From assembly GCA_963920525.1 (NCBI GenBank), contig OY986435.1, positions 300,264,208-300,328,207 on the forward strand: 64,000 nt of DNA, given 5' to 3'. Below, piece after piece: positions 1-11,788 of this stretch. The notes beneath the pieces are model-generated. The model saw only the letters and a program-made list of their open reading frames with translations, was not told where the DNA came from and did not search any database. The position numbers were made by a program, and so were the translations under genes. Position 1 is the stretch's first letter; each line of letters starts with the position of its first letter. The stretch comes from Dichetophora obliterata (Eukaryota > Arthropoda > Insecta > Diptera > Sciomyzidae).

Positions 1-9
1 TTTTTCTAA

Positions 10-1080
10 ATAACTCATAAACTATGAAAGATATTGGCAAAAAATAATAAGCTTATGAGCTTATAAGATATTTTATCTGGCAAAAGGAAGTTTTTGAAAA
101 TAAATCGAAGGAAAATAAAGTTACAAGGCTGCACATATGAAAAAAATTAAACAATTTCTGGGTTGCCTTATATTAAAGGCAATTGAAATAGGCTAATGCG
201 TCAAAAAGACATAGTTATCAGAAAAAGAAAAGATTTTTTTAATTTTACCTATAACTCCTAAACTCGACCTGATAGAGAAAAACGCACTGCGGATTTGAAT
301 TTAGTGAGCGAAAAAACATGAAGAACCACTTTCGTCTTCTCTGGTTTGAAACCGTATATACCTGTGTAATCCGATAGCATGTGAATTTTACTTTTTCCTA
401 TGTGAATCTTTTACGTGAATCTTTCACCATCCTCGTCACTGAATTGACCTTAGTTTGGTGGGGAAAAAATAAAAATGTAAATGCAAATAGTGAACTTTAG
501 TTGACATATTGCAGCCAATAGCCTGAAATGCTATAAGCAATTTCTTCATAACAATCTTAAATAGTTTAGAGCCTACAAGCGGCTGAGGATTCAGAATTTT
601 AACTCATAAACTGTTAAAGATATTGGAAAAAAATATTGGCAAAAAGGTTTGCTAAAGCTAATAAGATATTCTATCTGACAAAAGGAAGTTTTTGAAAATA
701 AATCGAAGGAAAATAAAGTTACAGGGTTGCATATATGAAAAAATTTAACAATTTCTGGGTTGCACAAATTTAAAATGTTGTAACTCTAAAGACTGATGTC
801 TTTAAAACTACAAAAGACAAAAAATTTTTGTAAACAGTTCAAGTTAGGCCTAGTATTTTTTAATCAAACCAATTAAAGACTTTTAAAATCGGCTAATGCG
901 TTAAAGAGATATAGTCCCGTTATCAGGAAATTAAGAGTTTTAAGTTATTTAACTTGCTTCGTTCTTTAAACGTACTTCGGCTTTGAGTTCAGAGCGCAAA
1001 AATACTTATAGCACTACTTTCATCTACTCTGGTCCAAAAGGTGACCCTTATTTGAAAACCTGTGTACGATTTTTAAGACA
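10..1080. repeat. Degenerate tandem duplication, two ~400-bp units
   Basis: Two related blocks lie in direct orientation about 590 bp apart. The first (about 10-390) and second (about 600-1070) share, in the same order, a block reading AACTCATAAACT..AAAGATATTGG, a block GGAAGTTTTTGAAAATAAAT, the string CAATTTCTGGGTTGC, a GGCTAATGCGT segment and a CTCTGGT..AAACC..TGTGTA segment. Spacer lengths differ, so the copies have diverged by indels. No ORF or terminal inverted repeat was seen. It may be an old tandem duplication or two copies of an unnamed dispersed repeat. Confidence 0.6.
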
Positions 1081-3552
1081 GAAATCGGTAAATTTAAATT
1101 AAAATAATTGTAAAAACTATATTTATGAAATGAGAAAAAAACAGAAAAATATTAAGCAATATCGTAATTAACTCCAATATTTTAAAACCGATTTTTTTAA
1201 TGAGAAAAAAATAGAATGTATGTTAAATCTATATATGTTATATATATGTTAGTAACTTCATTATTTCCGTACTAAGTCTAATTTTTTATAAAGAGTTCGA
1301 AAATTAATACCCTTGCCTTTTGAAGAAAAAAATAGACACAATTATGTCACTAGATTTTTTTGATTTCTCACCATTAGAAAATGTAAAAAAAAATGCTTTT
1401 ATTGTTTTAGCGTCTATTATTTTAAAATGTATTGGCGTATTTCTATTCTTTAAATTAAAGTTCAAAACAGCAAATCTTAGCTTTCTTATAATTTGAAGGT
1501 TTTTTAAAATCAGTTGATCACTGTTGAGCAAACTTCTGGATATACCAAGCAATGCAAGGTACGTAAATATTAAGTGACTCATTTATGAGGTCCTTAAGGA
1601 AAAATTCGAAGTGATACAAAAATTCTGTAAATGCAGAAAGTCTTTATATATTACCACTTTATGAAATGAACATGGGGGAAGTCTCGTACAGTTTTCATTT
1701 AGAACAATGTAGTTAGTAAGAATATCGCTATACTCTGAACTAGGATTATAGTGATATTGGCCATTTTTCGCGATATTACGACTGTTTGAAAAAAAGTGAA
1801 TTTTATGATTTTTTTAAATATATAAAAAAAAAATTTTTTCATAATCCTTGTTCGTGTGATGGAGGGATATATGGCAAAAGCCCACATCAAATTTAAGTTA
1901 ATCTGTCCATTCGAACTTGAGATATCATGTCAGCCATGTTGGAAAAAGTACTTTTGAGAAAAACGCGTTTAGAGTTTTTAAATTCAGTTTCAGGCATCGA
2001 AAAATGTAAAAAGTTTTTTTTTTATTTTTAAATTTCTTACACTAGAATACTGCTTTAAAGGTACAAATTTATGTTTATATTCTAGGATTCGCTTTCATTT
2101 ATATATCTTATATATGTTTTTTTCCAACATATGTCAACACTTGCTTGCCTTTCATATGTCACAAGAAGCAGCACAACAGTATCTTTTTAACACACAAAAA
2201 TATAAAATATATGTCTAAAAATTTAAAAGGAAAAATGGATGACATGTAAACTTAAAGAAACCGTTGTGATTTGAAAAGAGCATAAATGTGTTTCCTTGAA
2301 GTCCATACTTATTTTTAAATGTCATTTTGAGCTGTGTTTAATTGAACAAACGAGGAGAAATCATTTTAAATGATGCTGTCTTAGATAATTTCTAATTTCT
2401 AAGATTATAGCTACCTCAAGACAATATGACTAAAAGCCGCACAATTACTTGCAGATATACTCAATTTTAAGACATCAGTTTTTTCAAACTTATTTTCATT
2501 TTGCATTATCGTACCGTGCATTAGCGTGGTAAATCCCGCAACAAACGATTTATAAAATGAATTCAAGCTGAGCACCACAAAGCCAAGTGAAGGCATTGAA
2601 TTAATCATGGTAGAATAATTCGCTATTTTCTCGCAATGGTTCTTTGAGAGCAAAAACAATTTCTATTGTTCTTCTGTGGTATTTTCATTTCAATTTTTTT
2701 CTTCTTTTCATCAATTTTTTTTCTTTTACATCTGTTATTTTTACTACAAAACGACTATATTGACCATTTTCTTTTGTAGTTTTATTTTTAAAGCATTTTT
2801 TTTCAGTGATATTTTCTTCCCTTCTATATCTTGGAGTAGCAACAGTATTTCATGGTTTATTTAGATTGCTCGATGGAACGACAACAACAATAGCTTCGTG
2901 CACCTCGATTAAATGCTTTGTGTGTCGTTCGAATATTTGTTGATGGGTGGCTGGGATTGTGAAAAGACGTTTTGTTGTAGGAAGCTTAGAATATTTACCA
3001 TGTTTGTCACACGCACGAATAAACTTTATCTTAACCTCGCTATTCGTACGTGTTTATTTTAAGACCTTTATTACTTCTTTTTTTGGATTTACAAACAAAC
3101 ATGATATTCTTATTCATATTCAAAGAAAACATTATTTGGCAAACATGCCGCAAGTGAATGTATAAAATTTGCAATGGTTGTGCTTGCGAAGAAAGGCGAA
3201 TTTAATATTGATCTAGGAACTCGGAACATTTTCTTCAAGTTCTAACAAAACGAAACTATGGTTTGTTAATTCAATTAAATTTTACCGCATGTTGGTCTCA
3301 ATAAAATTTTACGATTTTAAAAGGTAATTTTTTTTTTGTTGGAAATTGAAGGAAGTATTGCAGTACTCGATACATAAATTAATGAATTATAAACACCCAT
3401 TGAAGGTAAAAAGGATATATTCTTCATCTCCTGTATTGTATCCAAATCTATGTCAAATATTAAAATTGAGTTTTATTCCCACATGGGGTTTAATCTTAAA
3501 AAATGCTTGTAGCTAAAAAAATATTTTCCTCAAAAAAACAAAATAACATAAA
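1081..3552. other. AT-rich DNA, no gene recognised
   Basis: Only short, low-complexity open frames are present on either strand. None shows a recognisable domain. Long A and T runs near 1800-1850 and 2000-2040 and pyrimidine-rich DNA at 2676-2830 account for the apparent frames. Intergenic or intronic DNA is the best description. Confidence 0.5.
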
Positions 3553-3622
3553 CTGTGGGATTTGAATCCGCTACGTTTAGGTTATTACTTTATGACTCTT
3601 ACAACTGCTCTATGAAGCCAAA
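3553..3622 (-). repeat. tRNA-like segment (degenerate, Pol III box motifs)
   Basis: On the minus strand, GGATTCAAATCC forms a good B-box/T-arm, with about 50 bases before it a D-arm-like TAGAGCAGTTG. The region between does not fold into a convincing five-pair anticodon stem. It is read as a tRNA-derived SINE head or tRNA pseudogene, not a functional tRNA. Confidence 0.35.
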
Positions 3623-6120
3623 TTTACAGAGGAATATCAAACAAACATTAGAACCGAACAAACACTGAATTTTTGGAATATTTTAATATGTATCGAACAT
3701 TATTCTACATATATATAAAACAAAATACTTAATATTTTGAAGAATGTAAACATAATAAGTTATTAGTTTTAAAAAGTGGAATATTCTTACGATTGGATTA
3801 CAAATTACAATAGTTCAAAACTTTTGGCTTTGTAGATACGAAAATTCTAGCTTAGCTAAAATGCAAATCCATTTACTTTTTATTGCTATCCAACTGTCAA
3901 TCCAATTTTGCCCGCTTCGATCACTTTCAGTGTCTTGTAGCATTTTGTCCTTGCGCTCGGTCGGCATCACGGTAGCAACTTAATAGCTCAGTGCCAATGG
4001 ATGACAATAAATCCCTAACGAAAGCAGTCAATAACATAAATTATGAAATTACTTTGCCATTTAGCATGCAATTGGAACGACTGTCGACTTGGCAAGCCAA
4101 GTATTTACGACGACAACAAAGGCAGCAGCGGTGCTGACAAGCAACATAAGGTTACACCGTCTGTCGTTTTTATTCGATAGTGTTTGTTGTATGTTCCAAA
4201 TTTAAACAACTAAAATCACTGACATGATAGTGACGCAGAGCTGATAAAAAAATCCAATGGTTGCAATTCTATGTCCAGCTTTTCACTTTGTCTGTCTTTG
4301 TGTAAATCATGCAACGTATTCTTTCCACTGACTATTAATTTTACGTATCTCCTAGGTCAAGGCAACCCTCGTCACTGCACTGTAGCACTGTACAGCACGC
4401 TTCATTTATCTTGGTTTCACTCAATAAAACGAATTTAAATTTCTTTTCTTGTATTCTCGAATGGTCTTCAAGGATCACAGCACTTACTTAATATGTCCGC
4501 CTACAAAAATTTAAGCGTTCGACCATTTTTCATGACCTGGTCATCAGTGACAAATAAATTTAATATCTTTCCAAGTGTGTCTGTTTTCGCATTCGTATTT
4601 CCAGTCCGTTTTCTTGCAGAGATACACTGCTCTGGGATAAGCTTTGTATTAATATTATATGTTTTTAGTTTCAGAACTGACAACCTTATAAATTTTTTTA
4701 TCCTATCGGTTTTATTGATAATATTTTTTTTTGCTCTCCTTCGCCTTGGGCAGTGATATATTTTTGTGCTTAATTAGTATGCCAGACATGACTGTGCAAT
4801 AGTTTGTCAGCAAATCTTAAGCATTTGTAGGCATTCAATTAAGTTTTTTCTCGATTTAATTATAGTTTTGAATAGAGATTTTGTTTTTTCTTTTCTCTTA
4901 AGTGCCAAGATAACCTCTAAATTCAAAAGATTGTGAAACATTCTAAGAGTGTGTCACACAGCACACTTGGTGGCACATTTATGAACACCTCATTAGAGGC
5001 AATTTACTAATTAGATGGTGTTTTTCACGTTGCAGGCACTCAACGTTTTTTAAGCACTCATTTTGGTACTTAAATGTGTGCTTTGTTTTAAACAAGCAGT
5101 GCTTTAGACTAACGTGGTTTTCTAGCAATACATGTGAGTTAATTCATAATTTTAAAGATTATATAAAAACTGTTTTTTAGAGTTAAATAAGCTTAAACAT
5201 TCTTTTTATTTTTATTCAATGGTAATATCATTGAAGAAATTTTATTCAGGAAATGATATCTGGGTTTTGATACAAAATACAAAATTGAAGTTTCTTCATT
5301 AGTTTTGGCAGATAAAGTCACACAAATTTGCATCAGGTGAAGAAGAGGATGATCTTATGCTATTCATGGGCTTTTAATTCATCATTTGATTACAATAAAA
5401 GCTTTGAGAAACAAAATAAGAGACTGATTTTCTGAACAGTCTCTACAGTATGAATGATATATACGAAAAGCGAACATTCACTTTGGCATTTGTCTATGAA
5501 CGTTGGGTGTTGCCAGATGTTGAAAATTTTTTTTAATCATACATTGTTTAAATCAGTACACACTGCGAAATTTTAACAATCTAGGTGGACAAAATTATTT
5601 CTATAAATATATGTGTTCCAAGTGTTACAATATTAAATAACATTCATATAGAAACATATTTCTGTGGTCATCAGTCATAACAGCTTAACTCAAATTACCG
5701 TAAAAAAACGATAAAGTTTTGAACCTTGCCATGACCGATTCCCTGAAGTTACAGAAATTATTTTCTTGAGCAACACTTTCCTTCTTTTGTTGGCCTCGTG
5801 CCTCCCATGACTTGGTTGGTAGGCTGTAAGATGTGTGCACAATGCACTTTAAAAACCGTTTTTGAGCCATTTTTAGTCAACTGTAAAAAAAAACCAAATT
5901 TGGAAAAAAGTGGACAAAACACTTTGTAATTTATCAAAAAGACAAACAAATTATAATCAAAGTCACAAGCAGCTGAAATCAAAATAATGCGAAATAATTA
6001 ACTTACTACCTCTATATTTCAAAGTAAATAAAAAACCTCCAAAATATTCTCACATGTTCTATGCTGCACCATATAGCACAAAATAGCTTTCCACTTTTTT
6101 CAATTGCCACACTTGCGTAT
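3623..6120. other. Unassigned AT-rich DNA
   Basis: No gene, transposon terminus or RNA was recognised. Short frames at 4493-4756 and 5685-5982 look like chance frames. A small stretch near 4930-5100 has repeated CACAC/GTGTG words but no clear terminal repeats. Confidence 0.45.
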
Positions 6121-6127
6121 TTAGTTA

Positions 6128-6186
6128 CAATAAAATTAATAAAAGAGACACTAAAAACGGGAGAAATTAATAAAAGAGACACATCG
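6128..6186. repeat. Short direct repeat next to the LINE 5' end
   Basis: AAATTAATAAAAGAGACAC occurs twice about 36 bp apart, immediately before the GC-richer 5' leader of the RTE-like LINE. It could be a small tandem duplication at an insertion junction. Confidence 0.5.
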
Positions 6187-6189
6187 CGG

Positions 6190-6824
6190 GAATCTGGGGG
6201 CGATGTAACAATGTAACATGTCTGACTGTCTCAACCTGGCGAGGCCAGCATAATCTTTGTGATATCGCCTCAAGTCGACTCAAACCTCCACGTGGTGTTT
6301 CCTGGGCAACGTCAAAACTGACAACCGTTAGTTTGGCGGCTAATCTGAGCGGCGGGCCTCCCTAGGCTTTAAATAGGTTGTGCGTCGGGCTTGAAGCCCA
6401 CCCGTAAAAACCCATTTCAATGAAAATAACTAAGAAAAGAAGAAAACTGATCCCCAAATCTGATGACGACCTCCGCAAACGAAAAACTGATAATGATTTA
6501 CGGATATGCACCTGGAATGTCCGAACCCTTAATTGGGAAGGTGCCTCTATCCAACTGACTGATGTATTGGAAAGATACAAAGCTGATATCACTGCTATCC
6601 AAGAAATGCGATGGAAGGGACAGGGTTGCATTCGGCATGCACCCCGTGATATCTACTACAGCGGCCATGCGGAGAAGCATGAGTTTGGATGCGGATTTGT
6701 AGTTGGCAAGAGACTACGGCCCCAAGTCCTGCGATTCTCACCTGTGAACGAACGACTTGCCATAATCTGCATCAAGGCTAAATATTTCAATATAATAGTG
6801 GGTCGTATTTATATAATATACTAG
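6190..6824 (+). pseudogene. RTE-clade LINE fragment: 5' leader and start of the AP endonuclease
   Basis: The frame from 6420 encodes 134 residues. The motif ICTWNVRTL near residue 30 and AIQEMRWKG near residue 60 are the Asn- and Glu-bearing motifs of the apurinic/apyrimidinic-type endonuclease that nicks target DNA in RTE/BovB LINEs. GHAEKHEFGCGFVV follows, also typical. The frame breaks off at about 6800, where AT-rich unrelated DNA resumes, so the rest of the endonuclease and the reverse transcriptase are missing. The leader at 6190-6419 is clearly more GC-rich than its surroundings, consistent with a LINE 5' UTR. Loss of the 3' side is unusual for a LINE insertion and points to later deletion or interruption. 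Confidence 0.8.
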
Positions 6825-7758
6825 CAAATATTTTTTAACTTAGATTATGAACATGAATATGCATATTCTTCTTAAGTTTTGTAAATTTTTATTATTAGGA
6901 CATTAAACTTTTGGATATATCTCAAAAACTATACATTTTCTCAGTAAAGCGCATTTTTTATGGAAAGTCGTTGAGTGTTGAGTAAAAACTACCAAAATAT
7001 AAGATGTCAGTAGAAAAGATTACACTGTGCAACACATTTTTCTAACGGAAAAGCGGATAATACAGGATGATAGTACTAGTGTATAGTAAGAAAACCCTAA
7101 AAAGAATTTGCAAAGTTAGCTCGCATTTAAAAGATATAGGCATTAAAAGTTTGCCTCTTGCAGAGTATTTTTTGAAAATAAAGTGCTCATTAAGGCGCAT
7201 CGAATTACAATTTTTTCGAATTTCACATTCTAAGAGGTCTCAAAAGTTGCATGGTGGTCAAGATCTAAAAAAAAAAAAAACTAAGAGAAAAAAGTATTTC
7301 TTCCTCTTACACAAGGACAAAGTTGTTTTTTTGAGAAAAATAGTAAAAAATAACGATCTATAAATGCTTCGATTTTTGTAAGAAAAACTACATATGTCTT
7401 AAAGCAAAATTAAACAGACTTAAACTAAGAATATCTCGCCAAACATAATGCAACTCTCGATTTTTACCCTCCTTGTCCTGTGTGAGAGATACTCGAATTC
7501 AAAGGTACACTCGAAATAGCACAGAACTTTTGATTGTTATCTGATTGTCTAAATGTTGGTGTTATTGATTGAAGTGAAAATATGGTTTCTACTATAAATA
7601 AATTAATATTTCTTTCCTAAATACCTAAAGGTAATCGTAATAAAGCATATATATCAGACCATATGGCAACACTGCTGCCGTGTTTTATTGAGAGAAGCGC
7701 TCTCGACAAAGAGAGGAAACCTTTGTTTATTGTTGTGTTGTGCTGCTTGCTGAATGTA
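6825..7758. other. Unassigned AT-rich DNA
   Basis: A Lys-rich frame at 7067-7363 is explained by A-rich composition. No conserved motif, terminal repeat or RNA was recognised. Confidence 0.45.
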
Positions 7759-8761
7759 AAGCTTAGTATGCTGTAGAAGCCAAAAAAATCTTCCTATAAA
7801 ATGCATTGTGTTTTTGAAAGCGAAAAGGAAGCGAAATTTTTTTTCGTTTGTTAGTACGCTGTTGAACTAAAAAATTTGTTCAATGCAGCCAAGCTTACAA
7901 CCATGATTGGAGAGTTAAAATGTCAAAATTTCGCTTAATTGACGAACGGTTCACTTTGTTTTCCTCATTCGTGAAGAAAAAAAACTTGAGCGCTCTTATG
8001 TTAAATATTCAGAGTGATCAAAACTTTTTATTCGCTCTTTCATATTATTCGCTCGTTGATTGCGCTCCTCAAAAAACTGAGTTGAACAACGTCTTTGTTA
8101 TTCATTTATTGTTTCTCGCTCGCGAGTTTTTGCAAAACTCATTTCATTGAAATTTTTGCGTTCGCTCATTTCGTGTGATCTTGTGAATTAAAAATAAATA
8201 CGTGTTTTATAATGAACTATATGTTTTGCATTTTTTAATGAAATAATAAAGTACTTAATAAAGTTTAAAAATGTTCCTTTTTGTTTATTCATCTTAGTTT
8301 CTTATAATATCATAAAATATAAAGATTTTTTAGTTTTTGTAATGAAATATATTATTAAGAAAAATACTTAATATTATTGATCTAAACCCTTTAATTTATT
8401 ATGTGCGAAGTGCTTAACTAAAGTTTCGCATCAAATGAAAGCGAGCGATTCAATGAGTTTCTCATTTCAAAATTCACATGCGATGAAAATTCAACATCTC
8501 CTATCAACACGACGTCACTCCTTTAAAATTTCTCAGTATACAAACTCACGAATGAAGAAAGCAGTTGAGGATTTATAAGAAGAGTGAATATTTTATCGGC
8601 ATACGCTCTGAATATTATAAAATGATAAACTCATAGCAAAGATAACTCAGAAGAGCGAGAGCGCATTTTGATTGCTTTGCGCACCCTGCCTGAGTCTACA
8701 CCAAAATTTCGCGTGTAGAATTAAATTGTAAAAATGTTCGTTCCTACAGCATACTAAGCTT
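7759..8761. mobile_element. Non-autonomous element with ~20-bp inverted ends
   Basis: The left end reads AAGCTTAGTATGCTGTAGAA and the right end, reverse-complemented, reads AAGCTTAGTATGCTGTAGGA. The interior carries many scattered GAGCGA/TCGCTC words in both orientations, giving it a foldback-like character, and a related TTAGTACGCTGTTGAAC motif at about 7853. No transposase frame was recognised: the 76-aa frame at 7920-8150 has no known domain. No convincing target duplication was found, so the family is open. Confidence 0.55.
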
Positions 8762-8824
8762 GAGCATAAAATAAAATATGTACATTTTCTTATAATTAAA
8801 GAATAGACATTTCGAAAACTTTTT

Positions 8825-8978
8825 TATGACACTGGAAACTATCATAGGAATTGAATAAACAAAGAATTATCAAAATTACCAAATAGTTCATTCAAAAGCT
8901 ATGACACTGGAAATTATCATAGGAATTGAATAAATAAACAAAGAAATATTAAAATTATCAAATCAAAGAATTCAAATA
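8825..8978. repeat. Two-copy tandem repeat, 76-bp period
   Basis: ATGACACTGGAAACTATCAT at 8825 recurs at 8901 as ATGACACTGGAAATTATCAT, and the following GGAATTGAATAAA..CAAAGAA sequence also recurs. This is a simple head-to-tail duplication. Confidence 0.8.
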
Positions 8979-9000
8979 AAGAATTATAAAAAATAATTGG

Positions 9001-9065
9001 TTCAGAGGCTACCGAGCTTGTCTGGCTTCAAATTTCGTGAGTCTCCTTATATATAAAAGTATAGA
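9001..9065 (-). mobile_element. Helitron-like 5' terminal segment
   Basis: Reading the minus strand from 9065, TCTATACTTTTATATATAAG is followed by GGAGACTCACGAAA. The same start, with about one change, appears on the minus strand at 11788 and on the plus strand at 16112. A leading TC and this AT-rich block resemble insect Helitron/Helentron-derived repeats. The 3' end was not located. Confidence 0.4.
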
Positions 9066-9659
9066 TATAGATATACTACATCCCGATATAATGTTTCCTC
9101 AGGAAAATGTTCCTTACTTTCGTTTCATTTAAAAAAACAAAATTTTCATTTTCTCTTAGTTAACACGAATAAAAAGTTTTTGAAAGATTTATAGTTTTCT
9201 AAAATCATATTTTAATGTAAGCAGTTTTGGGTTATACATTCTTCCAATTATTTTAGTTTATAGATCTTACTAATGAATAGCCTGACACCACATTTTTAAA
9301 AAATACCTATTAGCAAATGCGCACACTCTTTATAATAAGTTTTACATTCATTTTCATTTTTACCGCGGCCGGGCAAAATAAAATTTGCAAAACATAAATA
9401 ATTTTTGCTCCACCTTACTGTAAATGCATACGTCAGTTTCTTTTCCAGCTTTAAAATATTTGTTGTTTTAAACTATTCATCTGCATTTTACATATCCATC
9501 TGTTTACCTGGATTCCACATTATCCGTCTGTCGGTATGTTTGCTTTTGACAGTCCGTCCACTACACATTTATTTAATTTTGCAATATAAATCAGAGCACA
9601 AAAAAAATAAACTAAAGCCTTATAAGATTTCTGCAAAAATCGGTTTACTGTGTAAGATA

Positions 9660-9882
9660 CAGTGACACATATTCGTATAAACGCACTCTTAATTTTAAAT
9701 TTGCTACCTTCTCTCTCTTTTATTAATGCATTACTCAAAACAAATTCCAACTCATATTGTTTACTAAACTAACGGAAATTTGTACTGAGTGCAAAAACCT
9801 GTTTTCGTTGTTGTTGTTTTATATAAATCATTTCAGTTTAAATATTTTACTTAAAACAAGTACATATTCGTTTAAACGCATC
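9660..9882. repeat. Left terminal inverted repeat of the Tc1 element
   Basis: 223 bp. The outer direct repeat is at 9667-9685 and the inner at 9862-9880, matching 18 of 19 bases. In IR/DR elements these are the transposase binding sites. Confidence 0.9.
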
Positions 9883-9920
9883 AACTTAATTTTCAATAGG
9901 AATGGGTATTTATTTAATTT

Positions 9921-10925
9921 TCAATAATTAATTGGTCCACCATTTTTATTTATAACTTCAAATATACGATTCGGCATCGACTTCACTAAATTTTCCAGCA
10001 ACTGACGATCTAAATCTTCCCAAGCTTCCTTAATGGCCAACTTGAGCTCTAGCACGGTTTTGTAAAGGTGTCCTTGGGCTTTTTGTCCATAGATTTTGCG
10101 TGATATGCATCCCCAAAGATTCTCCACCGGATTCAAATCGGGACTGCATGCAGGCCATTTCATAAGTGGGATGTTGTGCTCTTCAAACCACTTTAATGCC
10201 TCTTTAGAAACGTGAATGGCAGCATTATCCTGTTGAAAAATACTGTCTTCATCCATTTTATCATCCAAAAATGAAATGAGAGCATCATCCAACAATTCCG
10301 TGTATTTTTTAGAATTCATTTTGGGCGGCACAAAGCAGATATTTGCTTTACCTCTAGATGAAAATGCCGCCCACACCATAACGCTGCCACCACCAAAGTT
10401 TCTTTTTGACATACGTACGTCATTGTTTCGCAAATCATGCCAATAACAGCTGTAAGAGTCTGGGCCAACTAAGTTAAATTTTTTTTCGTCGGAAAACACA
10501 ACATTGTCCCACTCAGTTGACCATTGCATGTGTTTTTGGGCGAAGTCTAAGCGCGCCTTTTTGTGATGCGGCTTCAACACAGGCTTGCTCACCGGTTTTT
10601 TCCATTTAACGTTATCTGAGTTACGTAAAATGTGTGCAATGTGCCTCGTTGTCACTGGAAGATCTAATTTTTCTTTTATTTGAGTTGAGTTCAAAAAACT
10701 TGTGGTGGCTTCCTTCCTAATTTGATTAACTTGGCGAATACTAAGTTTTCGATTGCCATTCGTGGATTTTTTTACTCCATAATTAACACCGCTTTTTAAA
10801 AAAGAGCGGACGACTGCTTCTGATCTTCCTAGTCTCCGCCCAATTTCCTGATTTGAATAACCCTCTTTATGGTACAGGTTGATTTGGACTTTTTCTGGGT
10901 CATTGAGGTATTTTCCCTTTGGCAT
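9921..10925 (-). CDS. Tc1-family DD34E transposase, intact
   Basis: Predicted to cut the element at its inverted repeats and paste it at TA dinucleotides. The 334-residue frame is uninterrupted from ATG to TGA. The first ~110 residues carry the paired helix-turn-helix DNA-binding region. The catalytic triad is visible: Asp146 in FSDEKKF, Asp233 in QQDNAAIH and Glu268 in SPDLNPVENLWG, with 34 residues between the last two (DD34E). Length matches the family (about 330-345). The first helix-turn-helix looks most like Tc3/S-type transposases, but I cannot assign a named lineage. The stop lies only ~40 bp from the left arm's inner repeat, so flanking transcription signals must overlap the arms. 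No frameshift or missing catalytic residue is seen, so it could encode an active enzyme. Confidence 0.95.
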   Translation of the reverse strand: MPKGKYLNDPEKVQINLYHKEGYSNQEIGRRLGRSEAVVRSFLKSGVNYGVKKSTNGNRKLSIRQVNQIRKEATTSFLNSTQIKEKLDLPVTTRHIAHILRNSDNVKWKKPVSKPVLKPHHKKARLDFAQKHMQWSTEWDNVVFSDEKKFNLVGPDSYSCYWHDLRNNDVRMSKRNFGGGSVMVWAAFSSRGKANICFVPPKMNSKKYTELLDDALISFLDDKMDEDSIFQQDNAAIHVSKEALKWFEEHNIPLMKWPACSPDLNPVENLWGCISRKIYGQKAQGHLYKTVLELKLAIKEAWEDLDRQLLENLVKSMPNRIFEVINKNGGPINY

Positions 10926-11062
10926 TTTGATAAAATCTTAAAAAAATATCATTAAGAAAATATTTTTACATTTAAATTAAACAAAACTTACCAATTGTTA
11001 ATTAAATACAAGCAAATACTTATTTCTTTAAACCACTAATATATTTTCGACCTCCTTATTCA

Positions 11063-11285
11063 GGTGCGTTTAAAGGAATGTGTACTTGTTTTTAGTAAAA
11101 TATTTAAACTGAACTGATTTATATAAAACAACAACAACGAAAACAGCTTTTTGCACTCAGTACAAATTTCCGTTAGTTTAGTGAACAATATGAGTTTGAA
11201 TTTGTATTGAATAATGCATTAATAAAAGAGAGAGAAGGTAGCAAATTTAAAATTAAGAGTGCGTTTATACGAATATGTGTCACTG
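11063..11285. repeat. Right terminal inverted repeat of the Tc1 element
   Basis: 223 bp, with the outer direct-repeat copy at 11260-11278 and the inner at 11065-11083. The inner right copy is the most diverged of the four sites. Confidence 0.9.
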
Positions 11286-11287
11286 TA

Positions 11288-11788
11288 GATGTCATCAGTG
11301 GCTTAGCGGCCATTCCCGAACAAATGTAATGCAGAATTGTCTACACTTGTTGGAGGCTTCGCAGCTACATTGTATTTAAGAACACTTGGATACGCCATTC
11401 GTCTATTTACCACTGGGTTATTTTCAGTATGCTCTTTAAAGCGCTTATTAACACATACTCAATATGGGAGAGTATGAATGTGCAAAGCTACCCGACACCG
11501 CAACAGAAACAATGAGAAACTCTTTAGCAGAGGAAAAGAGAGATAAAACCATATGCTGCTTGTGTGTCTAACAATTTAATGAAGCAATGATTTTTATGTT
11601 TGGTTTTTTTGGCTAAATACATTTAAATTTAAGTAACTTTTATGAGTAGTTTTAAAAAAATAAAGGACACGAGATTTTAAGTTAAGAAAGTAACTTTATA
11701 TTTTCGAAATAATCTAAAATCGGTTCAGTATTTTTTAAGTTTAGCGTTGTCGCAGATACGTGAGAAACCTTTTATATAATAGTATAGA
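11288..11788 (-). mobile_element. Helitron-like 5' segment, reading leftward
   Basis: From 11788 on the minus strand the sequence starts TCTATACTATTATATAAAAG followed by GTTTCTCACGTATC, the same opening as at 9065 (minus) and 16112 (plus). The left limit is not clear. It may run up to the Tc1 insertion. Confidence 0.4.

Larger units (their letters stand above)
9660..11285 (-). mobile_element. Complete Tc1-family transposon with IR/DR ends
   Basis: The element begins CAGTGACACATATTCG and ends with its reverse complement, flanked by TA at 9658-9659 and 11286-11287, the Tc1/mariner target duplication. The inverted repeats are 223 bp, with about 10 mismatches between arms and the first ~74 bp identical. 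Each arm carries two copies of a ~19-bp motif (ACATATTCGTATAAACGCA type), one at the tip and one about 195 bp inward. This is the bipartite IR/DR arrangement known in Minos- and Sleeping Beauty-like elements. A single intact transposase frame lies between the arms. Confidence 0.93.
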
